Assembly (NCBI RefSeq): GCF_051020765.1 | Contig: NC_134930.1 | Coordinates: 11,036,001 to 11,100,000 of the forward strand | Reading direction: 5' to 3' | Length of the DNA stretch: 64,000 nt | From: Lasioglossum baleicum | Taxonomy: Eukaryota > Arthropoda > Insecta > Hymenoptera > Halictidae | Shown: positions 39,227 through 47,857 of the stretch, piece after piece | Layout of the letters: each line of letters starts with the position of its first letter | How positions within the stretch are numbered: the stretch's first letter is position 1 | The notes under the pieces: model-generated | What the model was told of the DNA's origin: nothing | The model's input: the letters and a program-made list of their open reading frames with translations, nothing else | The model's database searches: none | Program-made: the position numbers and the translations under genes

Positions 39227-39974
39227 CAGTGGCCGAAATTTCTATAAAGTCATCTTCTTTATCATAGATATTTTAAAAATATCACCATTTTTGTTGATTT
39301 ATCGTATCTGGTCTTGTGCCTTGTAGACACTCGGATAGAGGGACTGCGTACTCTAGACCGCTATGTTTACTATTTACGTTTGTTTTGATTTTTTTCTGTG
39401 TGGTGCAGAACACAAGTGCGAAGTTTCTATAAAGTCACTTAGTGTTTCTCTGTATTCTGAGCAGAGAACTACGGAAAACTGCGAATAGTCTAAAAGTATT
39501 AGTTTTAGAACTCACAGAAATTCCCTGTTTGTTATAATTTGATTCACGTGTATGAGAATGCCGAGAGAAAAAGTACTGACAAGTGAAGAAAAAGCATCAA
39601 TCGATGCTTATAAAGATATGGGCTGCTCTAATCGCGCAATTGCTAAGAAAACTAATCGGTCATATACTGTGATTAATAATTATATCAATTTACGTGAAAA
39701 TTACGGAAAAAATCATCTTAAAGGTAGTAATAAAAAATAGTCAAAGAGACAACATTCAATATTAATGAGGTCTGCAGCTAAGGAAAGGAAAAAATGCAGC
39801 ACAATTTCGTGCTGAATTGGAGCTCCCAGTAACAACAAGACGTGTGCAACAACTTTTAAATTCTTCTGGACAAAAATACAACTTAAACCAGGCCTTAAAG
39901 AAGTACATAAACCGGCCCGTATTGATTTCGCACGGGCACAAAACACAGTGACTTTATAGAAATTTCGGTGAGTG
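39227..39974 (+). mobile_element. Tc3-like Tc1/mariner element, internally deleted (748 bp)
   Basis: The termini are inverted: CAGTGGCCGAAATTTC at the left, and the complement of CACTCACCGAAATTTC at the right. The shared inner part continues as TATAAAGTC. TA dinucleotides flank the element (39225-39226 and 39975-39976). Inside is the N-terminal part of a Tc3-like transposase. At 748 bp it is about half the length of an intact Tc1/mariner element, and the catalytic DDE portion is missing, so it cannot move itself. Confidence 0.85.
39552..39950 (+). pseudogene. Broken Tc3-like transposase, N-terminal DNA-binding part
   Basis: An ATG at 39552 opens 62 codons with a recognisable helix-turn-helix: MPREKVLTSEEKASID, then GCSNRAIAKKTNRS, then NNY. 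These match the first DNA-binding domain of Tc3-type transposases. A TAG stops the frame at 39738-39740. Further homology (AAQFRAELELPVTTRRVQQL, second helix-turn-helix region) continues in shifted frames to about 39950. The DDE catalytic domain is absent because of the internal deletion. Confidence 0.8.
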
Positions 39975-39983
39975 TACATTCTA

Positions 39984-40213
39984 TTGGGTTGGAAAGAAAG
40001 TTCGTGGCGTTTTCAAATTAAGAATCGAAGATAAAACTAAGATATGTATTCATATGTTTATTCAGTAACACGAGAAGTTACCTCGAAAATGGCAAAAAGT
40101 AATAGAACAGAATGGAAAACGTGTTATTGAATAAATCTCTATGCATAAATATCTGAATTGTATAGCTTTCAATTTTCATTTACAAACGCTAAGAAACTTT
40201 CGTTCCAACCCAA
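39984..40213 (+). mobile_element. mariner deletion derivative (230 bp)
   Basis: Inverted termini TTGGGTTGGAAAGAAAGTT and AACTTTCGTTCCAACCCAA are flanked by TA on both sides (39982-39983, 40214-40215). At 40081-40134 the plus strand still encodes PRKWQKVIEQNGKRVIE and a stop, which corresponds to the C-terminus of mariner transposase. Only the ends of the parent element are retained. It lies seven bases beyond the neighbouring Tc3-like element's TA. Confidence 0.85.
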
Positions 40214-40653
40214 TATGTAGAACATGACGAAAATTAAGAATATTGAGAAGCTCCCCGCAATCACAAATCCATTTAAATATAGAAGTTCTTTCTCTATCTC
40301 TATTCTGTATCTCTATCTTTCGATCGTTTATCTTTTGTCACATGACAACAGAAAAATCTTCTATGTAAAAGTTGCGATAAGGTCCTCGCCACCTTTGTAA
40401 ATCGTGCGCTAACTTTTGCACTCATTCGATGCAAGTACCGAGGCCGCATCGCGTCTCCGGAATAATTACTAATTATTTAATAAAGTCAGAGCGGCGCGGC
40501 GGCGCCACACGCTTTATTCGCACCGTAAAATTGGCGCGGGTAAGCCGCGCGGAATCGACGTAAAATATTCGAATATAATTAATGCCCACGCCACTTTGAC
40601 GTTTTATCCGTTTCCGGTGCCCGCTGCGCCGGCCACGGTTAATTAATAATAAG

Positions 40654-40667
40654 CGCTTAATTAAGCG
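40654..40667. promoter_or_regulatory. 14-bp perfect palindrome CGCTTAATTAAGCG in a TAAT-rich GC block
   Basis: The palindrome lies in a GC-rich block (40440-40740) with several TAATTA words and is preceded closely by GGTTAATTAATAATAAG. It could bind a homeodomain dimer. The retrotransposon inserted about 160 bp downstream. Function is not shown by sequence alone. Confidence 0.3.
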
Positions 40668-40822
40668 AATGGATGAGTGCTTTTACTGATTGCGCTTGTG
40701 ACACAAGCCGGGCTCGTGTCGCGCGTTTCCATACGGGGTGGATCGGATCAACTTGCCACTTAAGGCCAGCTATTTCCTCCCTTACCGAATCGTACTAATC
40801 GATTAGCTGGATTTATGAGAAT

Positions 40823-40826
40823 AGTA
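40823..40826. repeat. Target-site duplication AGTA (left)
   Basis: AGTA directly precedes the 5' LTR and recurs directly after the 3' LTR at 45735-45738. The perfect 4-bp duplication shows that the element integrated as a unit here and has not recombined with another copy. Confidence 0.9.
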
Positions 40827-41127
40827 TGTGGCGTCTCAGCGACATGATGTTTCTCCCGCGCACCGCCTGGGCGCTTCCGGCGCTTCGAGAAGGAGGAAAC
40901 AAATTCTTTGTCCACGACCGATATTTTGAATTTATTAACTTTGATCTTTGTTGTTTATATCTTTTTTTTTTATTGATTTTATGTTGCTAGGTATTAATGT
41001 TCTTTTATTTATAATATTGTATGTTTTTCCGTTCATTTATTCATTCAATTACTGACTTTAATCTTGTCAACATCTGTTATTATAATAATAAAGTTCTATT
41101 ACAATTTATTTGAACACTAATTCTAAA
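40827..41127 (+). repeat. 5' LTR (301 bp)
   Basis: It begins TGTGGCGTCTCAGC and ends CACTAATTCTAAA. It matches 45434-45734 at 300 of 301 positions by eye. The terminus is TG...AA rather than the usual TG...CA. A GC-rich first third is followed by an AT-rich remainder, with AATAAA at 41087-41092 as probable polyadenylation signal. The promoter lies in this copy but no canonical TATA box is obvious. Confidence 0.95.
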
Positions 41128-41128
41128 C

Positions 41129-41146
41129 TGGTGACCCCGACGTGAT
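41129..41146 (+). other. Primer binding site for tRNA-Trp
   Basis: TGGTGACCCCGACGTGAT starts one base after the 5' LTR. It is the complement of the conserved 3' end of eukaryotic tRNA-Trp including CCA (ATCACGTCGGGGTCACCA). tRNA-Trp priming is a recorded hallmark of CsRn1-clade retrotransposons. Confidence 0.85.
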
Positions 41147-41181
41147 AATTATTAAACTCTGTTTAATAGTACATCTTAATT

Positions 41182-42204
41182 ATGCCGATATCGCGCTCTC
41201 CAATTCAAACTCAGCAAGATCCAGCGGAGGTTCGTGAACCGTCGACGAGTCATGTTGCTCCTGAAGTTGAAAATGCCCGACGAAGAGACTCATTTGAAAG
41301 CAGTTTCTCAGACCCGGAAGTATGTGACACACTAACAGCTCCTGGAGTGGGTGCTATAAATAGTTGTCGCCTTCCTCCTTTCTGGAAATCGAATCCAGAA
41401 CTTTGGTTTTTCCAAGTAGAAGCTGCATTTGTGATTTATAAGATACGTTCAGATGATTCAAAATACAATCTTGTACTATCAAAATTAGATCAAGACTCGC
41501 TTCAAGAGGTGGCAGACATAGTTAAATCACCACCTAACTCAGGAAAGTATGAAAATATCAAGGCAGCTATTTTACGCCGTTTAGTAGACACAACAGATCG
41601 TCAACTACATAAATTACTAACACAACTTGAACTTGGTGATAAAAAACCTTCACAGCTGCTTCGTCGCATGAAGGCTTTAGCAGGTGATCGTGTTTCTGAT
41701 GAACTACTTCGAGTGAAGTGGTTGGATTTACTTCCTGGAAATATCCAACGTCCTTTAAGAATTTTCAAGGCAGCTGATCTTGAAGAGCTTTCCATCGCTG
41801 CTGATGAACTCATGGGAAGCTCACCGACCATCACTTCAATTTCAGCAGTAGAGTCTTATGCACGTGCCCGCTCACAATCTCCTGCACGCCGAAACCATTC
41901 TCCTTTTATATCCACTGCTAATCGGAATGAATACATGACGACACTCACCTCTATCAACACTTCTTTGACACATCTTATAGATCTTAATCGTCAAATTTTG
42001 GACAAAGTTTCCGGTCAATCTAATGGAGGATCAAATCAACGATGGAATGATCGTGGACGAAGTCCGGCTCGTACTCGCTCACCTAAGCCTCTCACCGTTG
42101 GATACTGTTTCTATCATAGACGATACGGTATGGATGCTCTCAAATGCGAACAACCTTGTTCTTTCAAACCTATGGTTTCTCATATTGGACAATCGGAAAA
42201 CTAA
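41182..42204 (+). CDS. gag: Gag of the CsRn1-like retrotransposon, 340 aa
   Basis: This is the structural protein that packages element RNA into cytoplasmic particles. The ATG at 41182 is the first of the long frame, 54 bases after the LTR. Residues about 55-195 form a helical capsid-like region beginning LPPFWKSNPELWF, as in arthropod Kabuki/CsRn1 Gag proteins (the domain usually called DUF7041; assignment from memory). Residues about 225-300 are Ser/Arg-rich and probably bind RNA. A zinc-finger-like motif near the C-terminus has C309, H312, C322 and C326 (C-x2-H-x9-C-x3-C). This CHCC finger differs from the CCHC knuckle of most Gypsy elements and is typical of this clade. The frame ends at TAA 42202-42204, overlapping pol, which is read in the -1 frame. 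No internal stop or frameshift is seen. Confidence 0.93.
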   Translation: MPISRSPIQTQQDPAEVREPSTSHVAPEVENARRRDSFESSFSDPEVCDTLTAPGVGAINSCRLPPFWKSNPELWFFQVEAAFVIYKIRSDDSKYNLVLSKLDQDSLQEVADIVKSPPNSGKYENIKAAILRRLVDTTDRQLHKLLTQLELGDKKPSQLLRRMKALAGDRVSDELLRVKWLDLLPGNIQRPLRIFKAADLEELSIAADELMGSSPTITSISAVESYARARSQSPARRNHSPFISTANRNEYMTTLTSINTSLTHLIDLNRQILDKVSGQSNGGSNQRWNDRGRSPARTRSPKPLTVGYCFYHRRYGMDALKCEQPCSFKPMVSHIGQSEN

Positions 42205-45200
42205 GTACACCGGCGTTGGTACAGGCGACAGACGTCGGCAATAAATTTCAAGAAAATCGCCTTCATGTTAATGACAGATTATCAGGCATGCGATTTTTGG
42301 TGGACTCTGGTTCTGTTGTTTCTCTTATACCACGTTCAGCTATCAAAAGACCATTGACTCCTCAGAGACTCACTTTGTCAGCTGCAAATTCAACTTCCAT
42401 TCCGACTTTTGGCCACCAGATGATCGAACTTAACCTTGGTCTACGTCGATCAATTAGATGGCCTTTCTTAATTGCGGGGGTGACTTCCGCCATAATTGGG
42501 GCCGACCTATTAGCTCATTATGGTCTTCTAGTAGATGTCAAACGTCGTCGTATCATGGATCCACTGACTGCTATTTCTGCGGAGGGTAGTATGGCACGAG
42601 CTTGTGTGCATTCTGTCTCTTTAGTAGACAGCGAAGTTTCGTTAGATTCTGTTCCTCGTGAAGTAATCTCAAAATTGATTACAGAATTTAGTGATCTTAC
42701 CGTTTTCAACAGTTCTGCTGCGCATTCAAAGGATCCGTTAGTTCATCATCGCATTCATACTGAAGGACCTCCAGTGTTCGAGCGTCCTCGCAGACTTTCT
42801 GGAGAATTACTTACAGCAGCTAAAACGGAATTCAATAGACTTCTTGATGGGGGCATTATTCGTCCGTCATCCAGTCAATGGGCCAGTCCTCTGCATATGG
42901 TGCGAAAATCTAATGGCACGTGGCGTCCCACAGGTGACTATCGTCGTTTAAACGCAATAACCATTCCTGATCGTTACCCGTTACCAGTCATTGAAGATCT
43001 TCTCCAACACTGTCACGGTTGTTCAGTTTTCACTACCATCGATCTGCAAAAGGCTTATCATCAGATTCCGGTTGCCTCTGAAGACATTGCCAAGACAGCC
43101 ATTACAACTCCTTTTGGCATGTTCGAATATCTAGGCATGCCCTTTGGTCTACGGAATGCTGCTCAAACCTTTCAGCGCTTCATGGATTCGCTGTTCCGTA
43201 CCATGCCGTTTGTTCGTTGTTATCTTGATGATCTTTTTGTGATGTCCAAGTCAATCAAAGAACATTTACATCATCTTCGACTTGTATTTGAGACTTTACG
43301 AGAGGCCAAATTGTCGATAAATCTCCAGAAATGTGTTTTTGCGCAGTCCGAGGTCACATATCTGGGCTATTACGTTTCCAAAGAAGGTTACCGTCCTCCT
43401 CCCGCTAAAGTCAAGGCCATTGAAGATTTTCCCAAACCTGAAACGAATGCCCAGCTTCGACGTTTTCTGGGGATGATCAATTATTATAGGCGTTGCATTC
43501 CAGGTGCTGCAAGCATTCAAGCACCTCTCAATGATCTCCTTAAAGGAACCACCAAGTGTTCTAAAAAGCTTTTGACTTGGACACTAGATGCAGATCAAGC
43601 ATTTCTGAAATGTAAAAAGAGCATTGTTAAGGCGGTCAGTCCTGTTTATTTGAGTCATGATGCACCACTCATGCTTACTACAGATGCCTCCAACACAGCC
43701 ATCGGGGCAGTTCTTGAACAATTGGAAGATAATTTTTGGAGACCCGTTGGTTTCTTCTCGCGAAAATTAAGTGAGATTGAACAACGTTATGCCACATATG
43801 ATCGAGAACTTCTAGCAATTTTTGCAGCAATCAAATATTTCAGACGAATTTTGGAAGGAAGATCTTTTACTGTGAAGACTGATCATAAACCACTTGTTTT
43901 TGCAGAATTTCAAAGATCTGATAAAGCATCTCCAAGACAACAAAGACAGTTGGACTACATTCAGCAGTTTAATATGAAGATTGTTCATGTAAAAGGAGAA
44001 GAAAATGTTGTTGCAGATGCTCTTTCTCGTACTTGTGCCATTGCAATGCCATCGCTTCTGGATGGTGTCACCATCAGTGAAGCCCAGTCCACAGACAATG
44101 AACTTATCCACTTGCAAGATAATCCAGTTTTAAAATTTAAACAACTGACTTGGGATGGTCAAGAAATTTTTTGTGAGGTATCCACTGGTATCTTAAGACC
44201 ATATTTACCAGTATCTCTCAGACGCACTGCCTTTGATCTCATACACGGTCTCTCACACCCAAGTGGAAAAGCAACTAGTCGAATGATTGTAGAAAAATTT
44301 TTCTGGCCTGGTTTAAGAAAAGATTCTCTTCTATGGGCTCGCACATGTGAAGCCTGTCAACGTGCCAAGGTTAACCGTCATAATCGAACTGCTCTTGGTA
44401 ATTTCCCAACTCCTGATGGACGTTTCGATCATATTCATGTTGATATCATCAAGCTACCGTTGGTGCGAGATATGCAATATTGTCTCACAATTATTGATCG
44501 TTATACCCGTTGGCCTGTAGCTGTTCCTATCAAAGACAAACAAGCTGATACTGTTGCCAAAGCTTTCTTTGAAAACTGGATTACGAATTTTGGATCTCCA
44601 CTTACCATCTCTACGGATCAAGGAATGCAGTTTGAATCAGCCCTTTTTACTGCTCTTGCTCAATTGCTTGGTTCAGTGCGGATTCATACCACTCCTTTTC
44701 ACCCTCAATCAAATGGTATGGTTGAAAGGTTTCATCGTACTCTCAAGGCTGCTTTAATGTGTAGTCCGAAAACTCCTTGGCCTGACATTCTTCCATCAGT
44801 GTTGCTTGGCTTACGTAATGTTTTCAAAGAAGATTTACAAGCGTCTCCTTCCGAAATGCTATTTGGATGCAATCTTCGAATTCCTGGAGAATTTTTTGTA
44901 CAAACAGACGCTCCCATTGAACCTCCTCTTTTTGTCTCCAGGCTTCGTGGACTCATGAGAAAAATTAAACCTGTTCCTGCTTCCAGACACTGCAATTTAC
45001 GTCCCTTTGTACATAAAGAGTTAGACACCTGTTCCCATGTTTTCAAAAGAGTGGACTCTATTCGGAAATCTCTGGATCCACCGTACACTGGACCACACGA
45101 AGTAGTTAAAAGAATTGACAACAAAACATTCGTGATTCGTTTCAGTGGGATTGAAAAGACTGTGTCAACTGATTGTCTCAAGCCAGCCTTTCTTGAAACA

Positions 45201-45536
45201 AATGATACACCAATTCAACAATTTTTGCCAGAAGTTACTTCACCAGGTGCTGCTCCTTCAACTGTTGCACCACCACATTCCTCATCGCTACGTGATCCGG
45301 TGTCTCATAGCCTTTCGCCGGATATTCCATCACGGAGATCTGCACTTTCAACAACCTCAACGTCACATCGTTTGTCTCCACGAAGAGTTTCGTTCCCTTC
45401 GCTACCTGCGAAGGTCTCTGAGGAGGGAGTAGTTGTGGCGTCTCAGCGACATGATGTTTCTCCCGCGCACCGCCTGGGCGCTTCCGGCGCTTCGAGAAGG
45501 AGGAAACAAATTCTTTGTCCACGACCGATATTTTGA
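42144..45536 (+). CDS. pol: Pol polyprotein (protease, RT, RNase H, integrase)
   Basis: This is the replication polyprotein, in the -1 frame to gag; its frame overlaps gag by about 60 bases. The ATG at 42144 only marks the first Met, and expression is probably by frameshifting near 42200. Numbering from that Met, domains in order are: aspartic protease (DSGS at 54-57, IIGADLL about 117-123); reverse transcriptase (TIDL with D300, FGLRNA, YLDD at 360-363); RNase H (D514 in TTDAS, E555 in DREL, D580 in TDHKPL, D625 in ADALSR); integrase zinc domain (H701, H705, C735, C738); and integrase core (D767, D825, E861, with D-x35-E spacing). A Ser/Pro-rich tail follows. All catalytic residues are present and no stop interrupts the frame. 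The last 33 or so residues are encoded by the 3' LTR, ending at TGA 45534-45536. Confidence 0.95.
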   Translation: MRTTLFFQTYGFSYWTIGKLSTPALVQATDVGNKFQENRLHVNDRLSGMRFLVDSGSVVSLIPRSAIKRPLTPQRLTLSAANSTSIPTFGHQMIELNLGLRRSIRWPFLIAGVTSAIIGADLLAHYGLLVDVKRRRIMDPLTAISAEGSMARACVHSVSLVDSEVSLDSVPREVISKLITEFSDLTVFNSSAAHSKDPLVHHRIHTEGPPVFERPRRLSGELLTAAKTEFNRLLDGGIIRPSSSQWASPLHMVRKSNGTWRPTGDYRRLNAITIPDRYPLPVIEDLLQHCHGCSVFTTIDLQKAYHQIPVASEDIAKTAITTPFGMFEYLGMPFGLRNAAQTFQRFMDSLFRTMPFVRCYLDDLFVMSKSIKEHLHHLRLVFETLREAKLSINLQKCVFAQSEVTYLGYYVSKEGYRPPPAKVKAIEDFPKPETNAQLRRFLGMINYYRRCIPGAASIQAPLNDLLKGTTKCSKKLLTWTLDADQAFLKCKKSIVKAVSPVYLSHDAPLMLTTDASNTAIGAVLEQLEDNFWRPVGFFSRKLSEIEQRYATYDRELLAIFAAIKYFRRILEGRSFTVKTDHKPLVFAEFQRSDKASPRQQRQLDYIQQFNMKIVHVKGEENVVADALSRTCAIAMPSLLDGVTISEAQSTDNELIHLQDNPVLKFKQLTWDGQEIFCEVSTGILRPYLPVSLRRTAFDLIHGLSHPSGKATSRMIVEKFFWPGLRKDSLLWARTCEACQRAKVNRHNRTALGNFPTPDGRFDHIHVDIIKLPLVRDMQYCLTIIDRYTRWPVAVPIKDKQADTVAKAFFENWITNFGSPLTISTDQGMQFESALFTALAQLLGSVRIHTTPFHPQSNGMVERFHRTLKAALMCSPKTPWPDILPSVLLGLRNVFKEDLQASPSEMLFGCNLRIPGEFFVQTDAPIEPPLFVSRLRGLMRKIKPVPASRHCNLRPFVHKELDTCSHVFKRVDSIRKSLDPPYTGPHEVVKRIDNKTFVIRFSGIEKTVSTDCLKPAFLETNDTPIQQFLPEVTSPGAAPSTVAPPHSSSLRDPVSHSLSPDIPSRRSALSTTSTSHRLSPRRVSFPSLPAKVSEEGVVVASQRHDVSPAHRLGASGASRRRKQILCPRPIF
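42195..42201 (+). other. Candidate -1 ribosomal frameshift site between gag and pol
   Basis: GGAAAAC sits immediately before the gag stop TAA and is read G GAA AAC in the gag frame. Pol is open in the -1 frame from before this point through the whole polyprotein. The A-site pair (AAC to AAA) fits a -1 slip, but the P-site half is not a perfect XXX triplet, so the exact slip site is inference. No downstream pseudoknot was folded. Confidence 0.4.
45420..45432 (+). other. Polypurine tract, plus-strand primer
   Basis: GAGGAGGGAGTAG lies just before the 3' LTR with a one-base spacer and is the expected primer for plus-strand DNA. It is also coding within the pol frame. Confidence 0.75.
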
Positions 45537-45734
45537 ATTTATTAACTTTGATCTTTGTTGTTTATATCTTTCTTTTTTATTGATTTTATGTTGCTAGGTA
45601 TTAATGTTCTTTTATTTATAATATTGTATGTTTTTCCGTTCATTTATTCATTCAATTACTGACTTTAATCTTGTCAACATCTGTTATTATAATAATAAAG
45701 TTCTATTACAATTTATTTGAACACTAATTCTAAA
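45434..45734 (+). repeat. 3' LTR (301 bp)
   Basis: Near-identical to the 5' copy, with a single C interrupting the oligo-T run (TTTCTTTTTT against TTTTTTTTTT). AATAAA lies at 45694-45699. The pol frame enters this LTR and stops at 45534-45536, so the first 100 bases also code for the end of Pol. Confidence 0.95.
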
Positions 45735-45738
45735 AGTA
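45735..45738. repeat. Target-site duplication AGTA (right)
   Basis: Right copy of the 4-bp duplication, matching 40823-40826. It sets the LTR 3' boundary at 45734. Confidence 0.9.
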
Positions 45739-47213
45739 TATCTACTTATTCCGTTTTATTTCCGGCCGGAGAATTGCGGATATGCCATTACGAGACGTGT
45801 GACGTGACGTGTTTTGTTCTGGAACGCTGGACGTTACAGGAAAATATTATTGACGGGAGACTCTTCGTACAATTTTCTATATTTATTATGTAAATCTGCA
45901 TAGATCGACTTGAAATTTGATTATATTGCACTGAATGTTTATCTCGATGTTCGTTTTCTCAAATCTATTTTTAAACCACTTTTAAACCACTCATTTGATT
46001 AGATAAACCGTTTGTTAGCTAAATGCTCATTAGTAATTTATTACTTCGTAGATAGAAGACGCTACGTTCTATAAATGTCTACTCTTTCTCTCGCTCAATA
46101 CTTTTTATCATTTAAAACTTCAAGACATCTGTAACTTTCTTACATAATTGACGAGCCTTAGTGCTGGCTATTTAAAGCTTCTTATATTCCTCGAATAAAT
46201 ATCTCTAAGTTCAAGATCCCTATTTTATGGACATTTGAATCAGCATGACAGACCTCGAGATGATCAATTTCGCAACAGGTACAGAGATGGTCACTCGTGA
46301 CAGTAGACCTTGTTTCACCGCAAAATTTCTCAAAAGTATGGAAGCAAATTGTAGTGATCAGAATCGATATTAAGGGATAACGAACGGTTTAAATCGACGG
46401 AATAAAATGGCCGGTTATTAGGATTGAAATTGCGCACCCGGTATGCAACGGTGCTCGCATGAGCGCCCATTTGCGGCACATTTTCATGCCCACTCGCGTC
46501 CGCGCGTCCTCCCGTCCGTGTCACTGTCACAATGCAATCCGCCGTTGAAACATATCGTTCAATTATTCCTAAACTAATATTTATCACCGGCAGTCGGCTA
46601 GCGGCGGCGCGTTTATTGTGGCATCGAGCGCGCATGTTCGCCTCCGCGCCTGAAACATGAATGAGTAACGTTACGACTCGGCGAGATTTTACGAGCCGCG
46701 GTAACTTTTCGCGAGCACGAGCGGAAGAGAGAATGAGAGAAAGAGTAAGAGAGAAAGAGAGAGAAGGAGAAAATCGTTAGGGAATTATAAAACGTTTCCG
46801 TTTTCTTGAACGAGGCCGTCTCGAAGAAGGACCAGGGAAAATCGCGCGGGGGTGGCTCGCTTTCGAGGGGGTTGGTGCTTTGACGTCGCGCGTACACCAC
46901 TCGAGGGTAAATATCCCGTAGGATCGTAATCGAGCGACAGAAAGGCGCGTCCGAGGGGGGCACAGGGGTGTATCCGTCTTAATTGTCCAACGTGGTCGGT
47001 AAATAAGCTCTCGTTGGCTCGGCCTTTATCGCTATCCCCACGCGCCTCTCTCGGATCGAGGCGCGTCTAACTGAATTATGGGAATTAGCGAGCTCGGTGA
47101 TTTGGCAAGGGCGGCGGAGATTAATGAAAGCATCCCGTAGACGATTCGGATCGCTCGTCTCTTGTCAACAAGTTGCTCCACGACGGTTTTCACTAGACTT
47201 CATTCATCGCGAC

Positions 47214-47857
47214 GCACGCTGGGGTATTTGGCCCGAAAAGTCGGAACACAGTCGATTTCTATATTTTGTGTAAGTTTTGCAAAATTTTTGCTGTTCGACG
47301 TAGTTAAAGATCTGAAGAATAAGATTTCAGTATTGTTTGTTTTTTAGTTGTACACCCGTGAAGTACTCTACTTCGTCGAAAATCATGAGATTTTGTAGCA
47401 CGCTTTGCATTCTTAATCCGTCTCTGAAACAGCGTTCATTCATTAGCGATTTTCAAGCGTTTTAAGAAAATTCAGTAAATTCTTACATTGCAGAAGCTTT
47501 TCAAATCGGTATACAGAGCAATTTCGCACAGATTTAATTTCGTTATCGTCCGAATTAGTACAGTTATTAATATTTGAACATAATCAACCATTCTGTAAGC
47601 TTTTTTACGATTATAAAATTTCATTGACGTGCTCTTTCGGATATCATTACAATATCTTTACTTACAAAAGGGTTTAGTCTCAGATTTGCACAGATTGAAC
47701 ATTCATAACTAATTTAAGTAGAAATGAGCATGAACAGTCGCAGAGCGTGTTTCCTGATGAAAATTTATAGTAAGAATTTAAAAATTACATCATTTTAACA
47801 TAATTTACATGTAAAAATAATTTTTTTCAACTTTTCGGGACAAATGTCCCATCGTGC
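47214..47857. mobile_element. GCACAGTGG-family element, copy D (644 bp)
   Basis: The left end is GCACGCTGGGGTATTTGGCC and the right end GGACAAATGTCCCATCGTGC. The interior matches copies A and F (motif CAGCGTTCATTC, then GCAGAAGCTTTTCAA, then ACAGTTATTAATATTTGAA). Flanking triplets GAC and GGC differ by one base. Confidence 0.7.

Larger units (their letters stand above)
40827..45734 (+). mobile_element. Complete Gypsy-type LTR retrotransposon, CsRn1/Kabuki-like, 4908 bp
   Basis: The element has two 301-bp LTRs, a tRNA-Trp primer site, gag, a -1-frame pol, a polypurine tract and flanking AGTA duplications (40823-40826 and 45735-45738). Three traits point to the CsRn1 clade of Ty3/Gypsy elements: tRNA-Trp priming, a Gag finger of CHCC type, and 4-bp target duplications. 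No frame damage is visible in gag or pol, and the LTRs differ by one T/C at the oligo-T run near 40967, so insertion looks recent. No envelope gene is present. The pre-insertion site can be read as flanking sequence joined at a single AGTA. The element lies in the same orientation as the window and has no apparent host gene around it. Confidence 0.95.
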
